NCBI RefSeq assembly: GCF_028473745.1
Contig: NZ_CP101137.1
Coordinates: 3,348,001 to 3,412,000, forward strand
Origin: Streptomyces sp. M92
GTDB taxonomy: Bacteria > Actinomycetota > Actinomycetes > Streptomycetales > Streptomycetaceae
Length of the DNA: 64,000 nt
Direction of reading: 5' to 3'
Part shown: positions 29,024-38,312 of the stretch, one piece after another
Layout of the letters: the number at the start of each line of letters is the position of its first letter
Numbering within the stretch: the first letter of the stretch is position 1
Program-made: the position numbers and the translations under genes
The notes under the pieces: model-generated
The model's input: the letters and a program-made list of their open reading frames with translations, nothing else
Databases searched by the model: none
What the model was told of the DNA's origin: nothing

Positions 29024-30031
29024 ATGACGGCACCATTGCACGAGCCGACCGCGGAGGCGGCCCCGAGCGCGGCCGAGGAAGCGGCGGTTGCCGGCACCGA
29101 GGCCAAGGCGGTTCAGGGGCGTTCCCTCGGCCGCATCGCCTGGGAGCGCCTGAAGCGGGACAAGCTGGCCCTCGCGGGTGGCATCGTCGTGCTCTTCCTC
29201 ATCGTGGTCGCGATCTTCGCGCCCCTGATCACCTCGCTCTACGGCCAGGACCCCAACGAGTTCCACGAGGACCTGATCGACCCGCTGTTCGGCACGCCCA
29301 CCGGCTCCCTGGGCGGCATGAGCGGCGAGCACTGGCTGGGCGTCGAGCCCGTCAACGGCCGCGACATCTTCGCCCGCATCGTCCACGGCGCCCGGATCTC
29401 GCTCCTCGTCGGCTTCCTGTCCGCGATCGTGGCCGTGATCATCGGTACCGTCCTCGGCGTCCTGGCCGGTTTCTTCGGCGGCTGGGTCGACGCCCTCATC
29501 AGCCGGATCATGGACGGCCTGCTGGCCTTCCCGCAGCTGCTCTTCATCATCGCGCTGGTCTCGGTCATGCCGGACAGCATGCTGGGCCTCAGCGGCACCG
29601 GCGTCCGCCTGCTCATGATGATCCTGGTGATCGGTTTCTTCGGCTGGCCCTACATCGGCCGTGTGGTCCGCGGCCAGACCCTCTCCATGCGCGAGCGGGA
29701 GTACGTCGAGGCGGCCCGGTCCCTGGGTGCCGGACGCTTCTACATCCTGTTCAAGGAACTGCTGCCCAACCTGGTCGCGCCGATCATCGTCTACACCACG
29801 ATGATGATCCCGACCAACATCCTCACCGAGGCCGCACTCAGCTTCCTGGGCGTGGGCGTCAAGCCGCCCACCTCGTCCTGGGGGCAGATGCTGTCGAGCG
29901 CGATCGACTACTACAAGTCGGATCCCATGTACATGGTGATCCCGGGTGTGGCGATCTTCATCACCGTTCTTGCCTTCAACCTCTTCGGTGACGGCGTACG
30001 CGACGCGCTGGACCCGAAGGGTTCCCGCTGA
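29024..30031 (+). CDS. Oligopeptide ABC transporter permease (OppC/DppC type)
   Basis: Inner membrane permease of 335 residues. A 45-residue Ala/Glu-rich cytoplasmic N-terminus (PLHEPTAEAAPSAAEEAA) precedes helix 1; about six helices follow, with the EAA loop EYVEAARSLGAGRFYILFKE that docks onto the ATPases. ATG at 29024 has GAGAGGGG upstream. It is the first gene of a permease-binding protein-permease-ATPase-ATPase operon; starting with the OppC-type permease is an unusual order. Confidence 0.9.
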   Translation: MTAPLHEPTAEAAPSAAEEAAVAGTEAKAVQGRSLGRIAWERLKRDKLALAGGIVVLFLIVVAIFAPLITSLYGQDPNEFHEDLIDPLFGTPTGSLGGMSGEHWLGVEPVNGRDIFARIVHGARISLLVGFLSAIVAVIIGTVLGVLAGFFGGWVDALISRIMDGLLAFPQLLFIIALVSVMPDSMLGLSGTGVRLLMMILVIGFFGWPYIGRVVRGQTLSMREREYVEAARSLGAGRFYILFKELLPNLVAPIIVYTTMMIPTNILTEAALSFLGVGVKPPTSSWGQMLSSAIDYYKSDPMYMVIPGVAIFITVLAFNLFGDGVRDALDPKGSR

Positions 30032-30101
30032 CCTGCCGTTCCGTAAAGCGACCCGTGGCACCTGCACGGGGTCTCTCATCTAATCCGGAGGATCCGAGAT
30101 C

Positions 30102-31901
30102 GTGACTACCCAACGCACCTCAGGGCGGCGCAAGCAGGCTTTGGCCGCTGCCGCAGTGGTCGCCGCGCTGCTGACCACGGCGGCGTGCGGCGGCGGCGGA
30201 GACGAGAGCAAGGGCGGCTCGAAGAACGGCGCGCCCGGCTTCGACGCGGCCAACAACAAGGTCGCCCAGGCCTCCGCGGCCAAGAAGGGCGGCACCCTGA
30301 AGTTCGCGAGCACGCAGGACGCCGACTCGTGGGACACCACGCGCGGCTACTACGGCTTCATGTGGAACTTCTCCCGCTACTACAGCCGCCAGCTCGTCAC
30401 GAACAAGACGGAGCCGGGCAAGGCGGGCGCCGAGGTCACCCCCGACCTCGCCACCGGTCTCGCCAAGGTCTCCGACGACGGCAAGACCTACACGTACACC
30501 CTGCGTGACGGCATCACCTGGGAGGACGGCAAGCCGATCACCTCCAAGGACGTCAAGTACGGCATCGAGCGCGTCTGGGCGCAGGACGTGCTGTCGGGTG
30601 GTCCGACGTACCTCAAGGAGGTGCTCGACCCCAAGGACGAGTACCAGGGTCCGTACAAGGACAAGTCCAAGGACAAGCTGGGTCTGAAGGCCATCGAGAC
30701 GCCGGACGACAAGACCATCGTCTTCAAGCTGCCGAAGGCCAACTCGGACTTCGAGGAGATGCTGGCGCTGACCTCGGCGTCCCCGGTCCGCCAGGACAAG
30801 GACACCAAGTCCAAGTACGGCCTGCACCCGTTCTCCTCGGGCCCGTACAAGTTCGAGTCCTACAACCCCGGCAAGGACCTCACCCTGGTCCGCAACACCG
30901 AGTGGAACCAGGACTCGGACCCGGTCCGCAAGGCGTACCCGGACAAGATCACGATCAAGTTCTTCTCCAACGCCAACGACCTGGACGCCCGTCTCATCGC
31001 GGGTGACTACGACCTGGACCTCGCCCAGACCGGTCTGTCCCCGCAGGGCCGCACCACCGCCCTGAATGAGCACAAGGAGAACCTGGACAACCCGGTCTCC
31101 GGCTACATCCGCTACGCGACCTTCGCGACGAACGTGAAGCCGTTCGACAACATCCACTGCCGCAAGGCCATGATCTACGGCGCCGACCACGTCTCGCTGC
31201 AGACCGCGCGCGGCGGCCCGGTGGCCGGCGGCGACATCGGCACCAACATGCTGCCGCCGTCCGTCCCGGGCTCCGAGGGCCAGAAGTACGACCCGTACGA
31301 GATCGCCGGTGCCAACAAGAAGGGCAACGTCGAGAAGGCCAAGGAAGAGCTGAAGGCCTGCGGCCAGCCCAACGGCTTCAAGAGCAAGATCGCCGTCCGC
31401 AACAACAAGCCGGTCGAGGTCGCCACGGCCGAGTCGATGCAGGCGTCGCTGAAGAAGGTCGGCATCGACCTCGAGATCGAGCAGTACGACGGCTCGCAGA
31501 TCGCCAGCGTCATCGGCAGCCCCTCCAACGTGGCCAAGAAGGGCTACGGCGTCATCATCATGGGCTGGGGTCCGGACTTCCCGTCCGTCCAGGGCTACGG
31601 TCTGCCGCTGTGGCACAGCGACTACATCCTTGAGAGCGCCAACAACAACTACGCGCTGATCAAGGACAAGGAGATCGACGGCCTGTTCGCCGACTACCTG
31701 ACCGAGCTGGACGACGCCGGCAAGGCCAAGATCGCCACGGAGATCAACCACAAGGTGATGGAGGGCGGGTACTACCTGCCCTTCGTCTTCGAGAAGTTCA
31801 TCAACTGGCGCTCGGACAACCTGGCGAACGTGTACACCACCGACGGCTACAGCGGTATGTACGACTTCGTCAACCTCGGTCTGAAGAACCCGAAGAAGTA
31901 A
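30102..31901 (+). CDS. Oligopeptide-binding lipoprotein (SBP family 5)
   Basis: Extracellular solute receptor of 599 residues. Signal peptide with lipobox ending TTAAC (Cys29), then an SBP_bac_5 fold with KGGTLKFASTQDADSWDTTRG, LRDGITWEDGKPITSKDVKYG and GAGHP-like middle segments. GTG at 30102 has GGAGGATC upstream. It should deliver peptides to the permeases encoded on both sides. The 70-bp gap to the upstream permease and 108-bp gap downstream leave room for processing sites, as binding proteins are made in excess. Confidence 0.92.
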   Translation: MTTQRTSGRRKQALAAAAVVAALLTTAACGGGGDESKGGSKNGAPGFDAANNKVAQASAAKKGGTLKFASTQDADSWDTTRGYYGFMWNFSRYYSRQLVTNKTEPGKAGAEVTPDLATGLAKVSDDGKTYTYTLRDGITWEDGKPITSKDVKYGIERVWAQDVLSGGPTYLKEVLDPKDEYQGPYKDKSKDKLGLKAIETPDDKTIVFKLPKANSDFEEMLALTSASPVRQDKDTKSKYGLHPFSSGPYKFESYNPGKDLTLVRNTEWNQDSDPVRKAYPDKITIKFFSNANDLDARLIAGDYDLDLAQTGLSPQGRTTALNEHKENLDNPVSGYIRYATFATNVKPFDNIHCRKAMIYGADHVSLQTARGGPVAGGDIGTNMLPPSVPGSEGQKYDPYEIAGANKKGNVEKAKEELKACGQPNGFKSKIAVRNNKPVEVATAESMQASLKKVGIDLEIEQYDGSQIASVIGSPSNVAKKGYGVIIMGWGPDFPSVQGYGLPLWHSDYILESANNNYALIKDKEIDGLFADYLTELDDAGKAKIATEINHKVMEGGYYLPFVFEKFINWRSDNLANVYTTDGYSGMYDFVNLGLKNPKK

Positions 31902-32009
31902 CCGGCACACCCGCCGTACGGCACGAAAGGCAGGTGAAGGCCGGCGCGGCGTGACCGCGGACCACCGGACGATCTCCGGTGGTCCGCGGTCCGCGGCGGG
32001 CCGCACGCT

Positions 32010-33008
32010 GTGCTCGCTTACCTCATCAGGCGGCTGTTCGCCGCCGCAGTGATGCTGGTGGTCATCATCCTGGTGGTCTTCTGCATCTTCTTCCTCGTCC
32101 CCAAGTGGGCGGGCGTCGACATCGCCCTGAACTACGTGGGCAAGCAGGCCGGCCCCGACGCCGTCGAGGCCGTGCGGCAGAAGCTGAGCCTCGACGACCC
32201 GGTCGTCGTCCAGGCCTGGGAGTTCATCAAGGGCATCTTCGTGGGGCGCACCTACGCCTCCGGCGGCGACGTGACCAACTGCACCGCGCCGTGCTTCGGG
32301 TACTCCTTCAAGACCGAGCAGGCCGTCTGGCCGGTGCTGACCGATCGCTTCCCGGTGACCCTGGCCCTCGCTCTCGGTGCCGCCGTGCTCTGGCTGATCT
32401 TCGGCCTCGCCGCCGGTGTGCTCTCCGCGCTCAAGCGGGGCACCCTGTGGGACCGCGGCGCGATGATCGTCGCGCTCGCGGGCGTCTCCCTCCCCATCTA
32501 CTTCACCGGTCTGCTCAGCCTGGCGGTCTTCTCCTACGGCCTGGGCTGGATCGACGGCCAGTTCGTGCCCCTGGAGGACAGCCTCACCGGCTGGCTCGGC
32601 GGCATGATCCTTCCCTGGGTCACCCTGGCCTTCCTGTACGCCGCGATGTACGCCCGGATCACCCGGGCCACCATGATGGAGATCCTCGGCGAGGACTACA
32701 TCCGCACCGCGCGCGCCAAGGGCCTGAGGGAACCGGTCGTCATCCGCAAGCACGCCATGCGGTCGACGCTGACCCCGCTGCTCACCATGCTCGGCATGGA
32801 CCTCGGCGCCCTCATGGGCGGCGCGATCCTCACCGAGACGACGTTCAGCCTCCCCGGTCTCGGCCAGAAGGTCCTGGACGCGATCCAGAACAACGACCTG
32901 CCGTTTATCCTGGGCGTCACCCTGATCACTTCTCTCGCGGTGCTGATCGCCAACCTCGTGGTGGACGTCCTGTACGCCGTGATCGACCCCCGAGTGAGGC
33001 TCGCATGA
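32010..33008 (+). CDS. Oligopeptide ABC transporter permease (OppB/DppB type)
   Basis: Membrane protein of 332 residues with a first helix directly at the start ([20 protein letters not shown]), a large extracellular loop (about 35-110) and the EAA loop [23 protein letters not shown] at 32010 lacks a strong ribosome site, perhaps because translation is weakly coupled. The stop overlaps the next ATG (ATGA), which ties its expression to the first ATPase. Confidence 0.92.
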   Translation: MLAYLIRRLFAAAVMLVVIILVVFCIFFLVPKWAGVDIALNYVGKQAGPDAVEAVRQKLSLDDPVVVQAWEFIKGIFVGRTYASGGDVTNCTAPCFGYSFKTEQAVWPVLTDRFPVTLALALGAAVLWLIFGLAAGVLSALKRGTLWDRGAMIVALAGVSLPIYFTGLLSLAVFSYGLGWIDGQFVPLEDSLTGWLGGMILPWVTLAFLYAAMYARITRATMMEILGEDYIRTARAKGLREPVVIRKHAMRSTLTPLLTMLGMDLGALMGGAILTETTFSLPGLGQKVLDAIQNNDLPFILGVTLITSLAVLIANLVVDVLYAVIDPRVRLA

Positions 33009-34102
33009 CCGACCTCAGCAAGAGCGGAGCAGCCGTGGGCGAACCCACCGGCTCCTCGCCCGCGCCGAGCGCCTTCCTGGAAGTACGCGACCTGAAGGTG
33101 CACTTCCCGACCGACGACGGCCTGGTCAAGTCCGTCGACGGACTCAGCTTCCAGCTGGAGCGGGGCAAGACCCTCGGCATCGTCGGCGAGTCCGGCTCCG
33201 GCAAGTCGGTGACCTCGCTCGGCATCATGGGCCTGCACACCGCCGGCCAGTACGGCAAGCGCAAGGCCCAGCTCTCCGGCGAGATCTGGCTGGACGGCAC
33301 CGAGCTGCTCTCCGCCGACCCGGACCACGTGCGCAAGCTGCGCGGCCGCGAGATGGCGATGATCTTCCAGGACCCGCTGTCCGCGCTGCACCCGTACTAC
33401 ACGATCGGCCAGCAGATCGTGGAGGCGTACCGCATCCACCACGACGTGGACAAGAAGACCGCCAAGCGCCGCGCGGTGGAGATGCTCGACCGCGTCGGCA
33501 TCCCGCAGCCGGACAAGCGGGTGGACAGCTACCCGCACGAGTTCTCCGGCGGTATGCGCCAGCGCGCGATGATCGCGATGTCGCTGGTCAACAACCCCGA
33601 GCTGCTCATCGCGGACGAGCCGACCACCGCCCTGGACGTGACCGTCCAGGCGCAGATCCTCGACCTGATCCGGGACCTGCAGAAGGAGTTCGGCTCCGCG
33701 GTCATCGTCATCACCCACGACCTGGGCGTCGTCGCCGAGCTGGCCGACGACCTCCTGGTGATGTACGGCGGCCGCTGCGTCGAGCGCGGCCCGGCGGAGA
33801 AGGTGTTCTACGAGCCCCGGCACCCCTACACCTGGGGCCTGCTCGGCTCGATGCCGCGGCTCGACCGCGACCAGCAGGAACGCCTCACCCCGGTCAAGGG
33901 CTCCCCGCCCTCCCTGATCAACCTCCCGTCCGGCTGCGCCTTCAACCCGCGCTGCCCGTACGCCGACGTGCCGGGGGACGACGTCACCCGCACGGTCCGC
34001 CCCGAGCTGACCGAGGTCGGCAGCAAGCACTGGGCCGCCTGCCACATGTCGCAGGAGCAGCGGGAGCGGATCTGGACCGAAGAGATTGCGCCGAAGCTGT
34101 GA
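33005..34102 (+). CDS. Oligopeptide ABC transporter ATPase (OppD/DppD type)
   Basis: A 365-residue ATPase that powers peptide import. Walker A GESGSGKS, signature FSGGMRQR, Walker [13 protein letters not shown] and the switch His in VITHDLG are intact. The C-terminal oligo/HPY domain has a Cys cluster (GCAFNPRCP ... AACHM) like that binding Fe-S in some DppD proteins. ATG overlaps the upstream stop by four bases and its own stop overlaps the next GTG, so translation is coupled both ways. Confidence 0.93.
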   Translation: MTDLSKSGAAVGEPTGSSPAPSAFLEVRDLKVHFPTDDGLVKSVDGLSFQLERGKTLGIVGESGSGKSVTSLGIMGLHTAGQYGKRKAQLSGEIWLDGTELLSADPDHVRKLRGREMAMIFQDPLSALHPYYTIGQQIVEAYRIHHDVDKKTAKRRAVEMLDRVGIPQPDKRVDSYPHEFSGGMRQRAMIAMSLVNNPELLIADEPTTALDVTVQAQILDLIRDLQKEFGSAVIVITHDLGVVAELADDLLVMYGGRCVERGPAEKVFYEPRHPYTWGLLGSMPRLDRDQQERLTPVKGSPPSLINLPSGCAFNPRCPYADVPGDDVTRTVRPELTEVGSKHWAACHMSQEQRERIWTEEIAPKL

Positions 34103-35463
34103 GCGACGAAGCAAAGGCAAAGGCAGAGGACGAAGCGGTGACCATCCCCGCACAGAGCGACGGCTCGGCAGGCACTGCCACCCTCACCAAGGGCGCCGCC
34201 CGTGGCGAGACGCTGCTGAAGGTGACCGGGCTGCAGAAGCACTTCCCGATCAAGAAGGGCCTGCTGCAGCGCCAGGTCGGCGCGGTGCGCGCCGTCGACG
34301 GCATCGACTTCGAGGTCCGCTCCGGTGAGACCCTCGGCGTCGTGGGCGAGTCGGGCTGCGGCAAGTCGACCATGGGCCGGCTGATCACCCGGCTGCTGGA
34401 GCCGACGGCCGGCAAGGTCGAGTTCGAGGGCAAGGACATCACCCACCTCGGGGTCGGCGGCATGCGCCCGCTGCGCCGCGACGTGCAGATGATCTTCCAG
34501 GACCCGTACTCGTCGCTGAACCCGCGCCACACCATCGGCACGATCGTCAGCGCCCCCTTCAAGCTCCAGGGCGTCCAGCCCGAGGGCGGGGTCAAGAAGG
34601 AGGTCCAGCGGCTGCTGTCGGTGGTCGGTCTCAACCCCGAGCACTACAACCGCTACCCGCACGAGTTCTCCGGCGGTCAGCGCCAGCGCATCGGCATCGC
34701 CCGCGCGCTCGCGCTCAACCCCAAGCTGGTCGTGGCCGACGAGCCGGTCTCCGCGCTCGACGTGTCGATCCAGGCCCAGGTCGTGAACCTCCTCGACGAC
34801 CTCCAGCAGGAGCTGGGCCTGACGTACGTGATCATCGCGCACGACCTGTCCGTGGTCCGGCACGTCTCGGACCGGATCGCGGTGATGTACCTCGGCAAGA
34901 TCATGGAGCTGGCCGACCGCGACCTGCTCTACAAGTCGCCGATGCACCCGTACACCAAGGCGCTGATGTCGGCGGTCCCGATCCCGGACCCGGCGCGGCG
35001 CGGCGCCAAGAGCGAGCGCATCCTGCTCAAGGGCGACGTGCCCTCGCCGATCTCCCCGCCGAGCGGCTGCCGCTTCCACACCCGGTGCTGGAAGGCGACG
35101 GAGGTCTGCCGGACGACCGAGCCGCCGCTGAAGGAACTGCGGCCCGGTCAGCAGGTCGCCTGCCACCACCCGGAGAACTTCGAGGACCAGGCCCCGCAGG
35201 ACGTCGTCCTGCTCTCCGACGCCAAGGAGGCGGCGGAGCTGGTCACCGAGGACGCGCTCGCGGAGTCGGCCCGGACCTCGGCGGCGGTGGCCGTGGACGT
35301 GGACACCTCGGAGACCACCGAGACCCCGGAGGTCCCCGAGACCCCGGAGGCCGAGTCCGGGGACGAGGCTCCGGAACCGGACGCGAAGGGTGCCGAGGCC
35401 GCCGAGAGCGCCCAGGACCCCGATGAGGACACCGACGAGGAGTCTCCCGCCAAGGAGAAGTGA
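34099..35463 (+). CDS. Oligopeptide ABC transporter ATPase (OppF/DppF type) with acidic tail
   Basis: A 454-residue ATPase, last gene of the operon. Walker A GESGCGKS, signature FSGGQRQR, Walker [13 protein letters not shown] and IIAHDLSVV are present, then a Cys-containing HPY domain ([15 protein letters not shown]...VACHHPE). After about residue 360 comes an extra 90-residue tail very rich in Glu, Asp, Thr and Pro ([20 protein letters not shown]...), not part of the usual OppF length of about 330-350. A strong terminator follows directly. Confidence 0.92.
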   Translation: MSDEAKAKAEDEAVTIPAQSDGSAGTATLTKGAARGETLLKVTGLQKHFPIKKGLLQRQVGAVRAVDGIDFEVRSGETLGVVGESGCGKSTMGRLITRLLEPTAGKVEFEGKDITHLGVGGMRPLRRDVQMIFQDPYSSLNPRHTIGTIVSAPFKLQGVQPEGGVKKEVQRLLSVVGLNPEHYNRYPHEFSGGQRQRIGIARALALNPKLVVADEPVSALDVSIQAQVVNLLDDLQQELGLTYVIIAHDLSVVRHVSDRIAVMYLGKIMELADRDLLYKSPMHPYTKALMSAVPIPDPARRGAKSERILLKGDVPSPISPPSGCRFHTRCWKATEVCRTTEPPLKELRPGQQVACHHPENFEDQAPQDVVLLSDAKEAAELVTEDALAESARTSAAVAVDVDTSETTETPEVPETPEAESGDEAPEPDAKGAEAAESAQDPDEDTDEESPAKEK

Positions 35464-35483
35464 CCCTGCGGAGCCCCTGCCGC

Positions 35484-35528
35484 GCCGCCGAGCCCCCGCC
35501 TTCGTTTGCAAGGCGGGGGCTCGGCGGC
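35484..35528 (+). terminator. Strong terminator of the oligopeptide operon
   Basis: A 19-bp perfect stem, left arm 35484-35502 and right arm 35510-35528, closes on the 7-base loop CGTTTGC, 20 bp after the last stop codon. Confidence 0.85.
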
Positions 35529-35544
35529 AGGTGAGAATGGCAGG

Positions 35545-36204
35545 GTGTACGAGCAACTCTTCACCCCCACCGTCCAGCACACGCTTGACCTGGTCGGCAT
35601 CTTCGTCTTCGCCATCTCCGGCGCGCTGCTGGCCGTACGCAAGAACTTCGACGTGTTCGGCATCGCCGTCCTCGCCGAGGTCACCGCGCTGGGCGGGGGA
35701 CTCTTCCGGGACCTGGTCATCGGCGCCGTACCGCCCGCCGCCTTCACGGACCTGGGGTACTTCGTCACCCCGCTGTTCGCCACCGCGCTGGTCTTCTTCC
35801 TCCACCCGCACGTGGAGCGCCTCCAGACCGGCGTGAACGTCTTCGACGCGGCGGGCCTCGGCCTGTTCTGCGTCGCCGGCACCACCAAGGCCTACGACTA
35901 CGGGCTGGGCCTGACCGCCTCCGCCTGTCTGGGCCTGGCCACCGCCGTGGGCGGCGGCGTGCTGCGGGACGTCCTCGCCAACGAGGTGCCCTCGCTGCTG
36001 CGCTGGGACCGCGACCTGTACGCCGTCCCCGCGATCGTCGGCGCCACCATGGTCGCCCTCTGCATCCGCTACGAGGCCCTCACCCCGTTCACCACCGGGC
36101 TCGCGGTGGTCACCGCCTTCGTCCTGCGCCTGCTCGCCCTGCGCTTCCACTGGCGGGCACCGCGCGCCTGGAACCGGCGGTCGGCCGTGGCGGAGGGGGA
36201 GTGA
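35545..36204 (+). CDS. TRIC-type / UPF0126 membrane channel protein
   Basis: A 219-residue membrane protein with six to seven helices built from two repeats; each repeat contains the glycine-rich turn and Arg-Asp pair (TALGGGLFRDLVIG and TAVGGGVLRDVLAN) of the trimeric intracellular cation channel family (YadS-like). It probably conducts monovalent cations. GTG at 35545 is chosen since the first helix follows closely; the ribosome site is weak and the start lies right behind the terminator stem, so its promoter must be within or near the hairpin. Confidence 0.85.
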   Translation: MYEQLFTPTVQHTLDLVGIFVFAISGALLAVRKNFDVFGIAVLAEVTALGGGLFRDLVIGAVPPAAFTDLGYFVTPLFATALVFFLHPHVERLQTGVNVFDAAGLGLFCVAGTTKAYDYGLGLTASACLGLATAVGGGVLRDVLANEVPSLLRWDRDLYAVPAIVGATMVALCIRYEALTPFTTGLAVVTAFVLRLLALRFHWRAPRAWNRRSAVAEGE

Positions 36205-36205
36205 G

Positions 36206-37435
36206 TCACGGGCGGTGCGGGACGTCCTCGCGCGGCAGGTCCTTGACGAAGAGCACGCCGTCGATCGAGGGCAGGTGGTCCGGGGCGAGCGGCGCGTAGC
36301 CGAACCAGGGGGACTCGCGGGGAGCGGGCGCCGGGTCACCGAGGGCGGCGGCCAGCCGGGCGGCGTCGACGAGGCAGCGGTCCCGCGGGAGGGCGTACAG
36401 GCGCCCTTCGAGGGTGTCCGGCGGCGGGATGTCCACGCCCCGGTGCCGGATGGTGCCGAGAGCCGTGGCGACGAAGGCGTACTCCCCGCCGAGCCGCGCG
36501 CTCACCAGCGCACCGGCACCCCACCACTCCACCGGCCCCTGCCACATCCGCATGCTGCTCTTCTCCCGCTGGAGGTGGGCGTTCTGGGCGTACACGAGCA
36601 CCGGGCCCCGGTCGGCGAGCGCGAGCAGGTTCTCCGCCATCATCCGGTCCCGCAGGCCCAGCAGCCGGTTCATGCGGACCGGTGAGGGGTCGGCCATCCA
36701 GGAGTGGTAGCGCAGCAGGCCGGTGGCGGTACGTCCGTACAGGAGCGCCCGCTCCAGGCTCTCCCGGCCCTCTGGCGAGTCCGCCGCGAGCAGCCGGGGC
36801 GCCTGCTCGTCGAGCAGCGACACCAGGTCGTCGGCGAGCAGCCGCAGTTCCCGGGCCTCGGCCGACCGCCCCACCGACCGGGCCGGGTCCGTCATCGCGG
36901 CGGGTTCCGTCCACTGTCCGTCCGCGCCCAGCAGGCGGTCCAGCGTCTCCCGGGTGCAGGGGAGCAGACCGGCGTCCACCCGGTCCGCGAGGCAGGCGTG
37001 CAGGGCGGTGAGGGCCGGCCTCGGGCTCTCGGCGTGGGTGATCTCCAGCGGGCCGTCGAAACCGGCGAAGCGGACGCGTTCGGAGGCGGGCCGTCCCTCG
37101 TTGTACGCCCGCATCCAGCGCACCAGTTCGCGGTTGGCGGCGGACGCGCCCCACCCGTGGCTGAACCCGCGCTCCATGGCCTCGTCGAGCGTGCCGGTGC
37201 CCGAGGTGACGTGGTCGTCGACGACCAGCCCGGCCAGGCAGTCGCTCTCGAGCGCGATCGTCCGGTAGCCCTCCTCCTCGACCAGTCGCCGGAACAGCTC
37301 GTTGCGCACGTCGAGCAGCAGCTCCTCGCCATGGGTCGGCTCGCCCAGCGCGAGCATCCGGGGCCGGGCCGGCAGCAGCTCCATGAGGGCGGCGGCCTCG
37401 ACGGCACGGGCGGTGTCCTTGATGTCGTCAGCCAT
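36206..37435 (-). CDS. Erythromycin esterase family protein
   Basis: A 409-residue protein of the Ere superfamily, whose studied members hydrolyse the macrolide ring ester; most homologues in Streptomyces are untested. GEPTHG (Glu32, His35) near the start and IALESD and VYAQNAHLQR further on hold the conserved acids and His. ATG at 37435 is preceded not by a ribosome site but by the palindrome TTCAACGATAGCGTTGAA, so the mRNA may be leaderless. It is divergent from a double-MerR regulator that probably controls it, and convergent with the TRIC-like gene (1 bp gap). Confidence 0.85.
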   Translation of the reverse strand: MADDIKDTARAVEAAALMELLPARPRMLALGEPTHGEELLLDVRNELFRRLVEEEGYRTIALESDCLAGLVVDDHVTSGTGTLDEAMERGFSHGWGASAANRELVRWMRAYNEGRPASERVRFAGFDGPLEITHAESPRPALTALHACLADRVDAGLLPCTRETLDRLLGADGQWTEPAAMTDPARSVGRSAEARELRLLADDLVSLLDEQAPRLLAADSPEGRESLERALLYGRTATGLLRYHSWMADPSPVRMNRLLGLRDRMMAENLLALADRGPVLVYAQNAHLQREKSSMRMWQGPVEWWGAGALVSARLGGEYAFVATALGTIRHRGVDIPPPDTLEGRLYALPRDRCLVDAARLAAALGDPAPAPRESPWFGYAPLAPDHLPSIDGVLFVKDLPREDVPHRP

Positions 37436-37438
37436 GCG

Positions 37439-37456
37439 TTCAACGCTATCGTTGAA
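37439..37456. promoter_or_regulatory. Perfect palindrome, probable operator of the MerR protein
   Basis: TTCAACG-CTAT-CGTTGAA: two 7-bp arms around four bases, three bases upstream of the esterase start codon and 38 bp before the regulator start. The position would cover the promoter or transcription start of the esterase gene. Inference from position and symmetry only. Confidence 0.6.
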
Positions 37457-37493
37457 CTTTCGGTGGAGACTTCTCAGCGGTAACGTCGACTCG

Positions 37494-38273
37494 GTGGTCC
37501 GTAACCTTAAAAGTGGTGAACAGCTGCGCCCGGTGGATCTGGCGCGCGGTCACGGTCTGTCCACGCAGGCCGTCCGGAACTACGAGGAGTCCGGCATCCT
37601 CCCGGCCGCCGGTCGCACGGACAGCGGATACCGCACCTACACCCCGCTGCACGCGCGCGCCCTCGGCGCCTTCCTCGCCCTGGTGCCGGGGCACGGCCAC
37701 CAGAGAGCGGCGTCGGTCATGCGGGCCGTGAACCGGGACGCGGAGGGGGAGGCGTTCCGGCTCATCGACGAGAGCCACGCCCAGCTCCTCACCGACCGGC
37801 GGACCCTGTGGGCGGTGGAGCGCGCGCTGCGCGACCTGACGTCCGCGCCCGCCCCGGAAGCGCCCGGCCGGGGCGGCGTGTTCGTCGGGCCGCTGGCCCG
37901 GGAGCTCGGCGTCCGGCCCGCGACACTGCGGAAGTGGGAGCGCGCCGGTCTGGTCCACCCGCGCCGCGACCCGCTGACCGGGTACCGCGTGTACGGCGAG
38001 ACCGACGTCCGGGACGCCCGGCTGGTCCACCAGCTGCGGCGGGGCGGCTACCTGCTGGAGCAGATCGCCCCCGTGATCGCCCAGGTGCGAGGAGCCGGCG
38101 GTCCGGAACCGCTGGAGGCCGCCCTGCGGGACTGGTACGACCGGGTCTCCGCACGCGGACGGGCGATGCTCACGGGAGCCGCCGAACTGGAGGCGTACCT
38201 GCGGGAACGCTCGCGACGGAAGGTGGGCCGCACCCCGGGCCGCACCCCGGGCCGCACTCCCGGCCACTCCTAA
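37494..38273 (+). CDS. Regulator with two MerR-type DNA-binding domains
   Basis: A 259-residue protein with two winged helix-turn-helix units: residues about 8-60 (LRPVDLARGHGLSTQAVRNYEESGILP...GYRTY) and about 130-185 (VGPLARELGVRPATLRKWERAGLVHP...GYRVY). Ordinary MerR proteins have one such domain plus an effector domain, so this one may bind DNA as a monomer or bridge two sites. The C-terminus ends in a GRTP repeat. GTG at 37494 is chosen with a weak ribosome site. The divergent gene is the erythromycin-esterase homologue. Confidence 0.82.
   Translation: MVRNLKSGEQLRPVDLARGHGLSTQAVRNYEESGILPAAGRTDSGYRTYTPLHARALGAFLALVPGHGHQRAASVMRAVNRDAEGEAFRLIDESHAQLLTDRRTLWAVERALRDLTSAPAPEAPGRGGVFVGPLARELGVRPATLRKWERAGLVHPRRDPLTGYRVYGETDVRDARLVHQLRRGGYLLEQIAPVIAQVRGAGGPEPLEAALRDWYDRVSARGRAMLTGAAELEAYLRERSRRKVGRTPGRTPGRTPGHS
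38225..38260 (+). repeat. Three 12-bp tandem repeats in the MerR gene tail
   Basis: GGGCCGCACCCC at 38225, 38237 and (one change) 38249 encodes GRTPGRTPGRTP at the protein's end. Copy number may vary between strains. Confidence 0.8.
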
Positions 38274-38312
38274 AAGCTACCGCTTAGTAATTTCGTGTTG
38301 TACCGTACAGCC

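Noticed and set aside
30120..32753. An 877-codon minus-strand frame over the oligopeptide operon
   Set aside because: Shadow of the binding-protein and permease genes, Val/Leu/Arg-rich, no start signal and no family.
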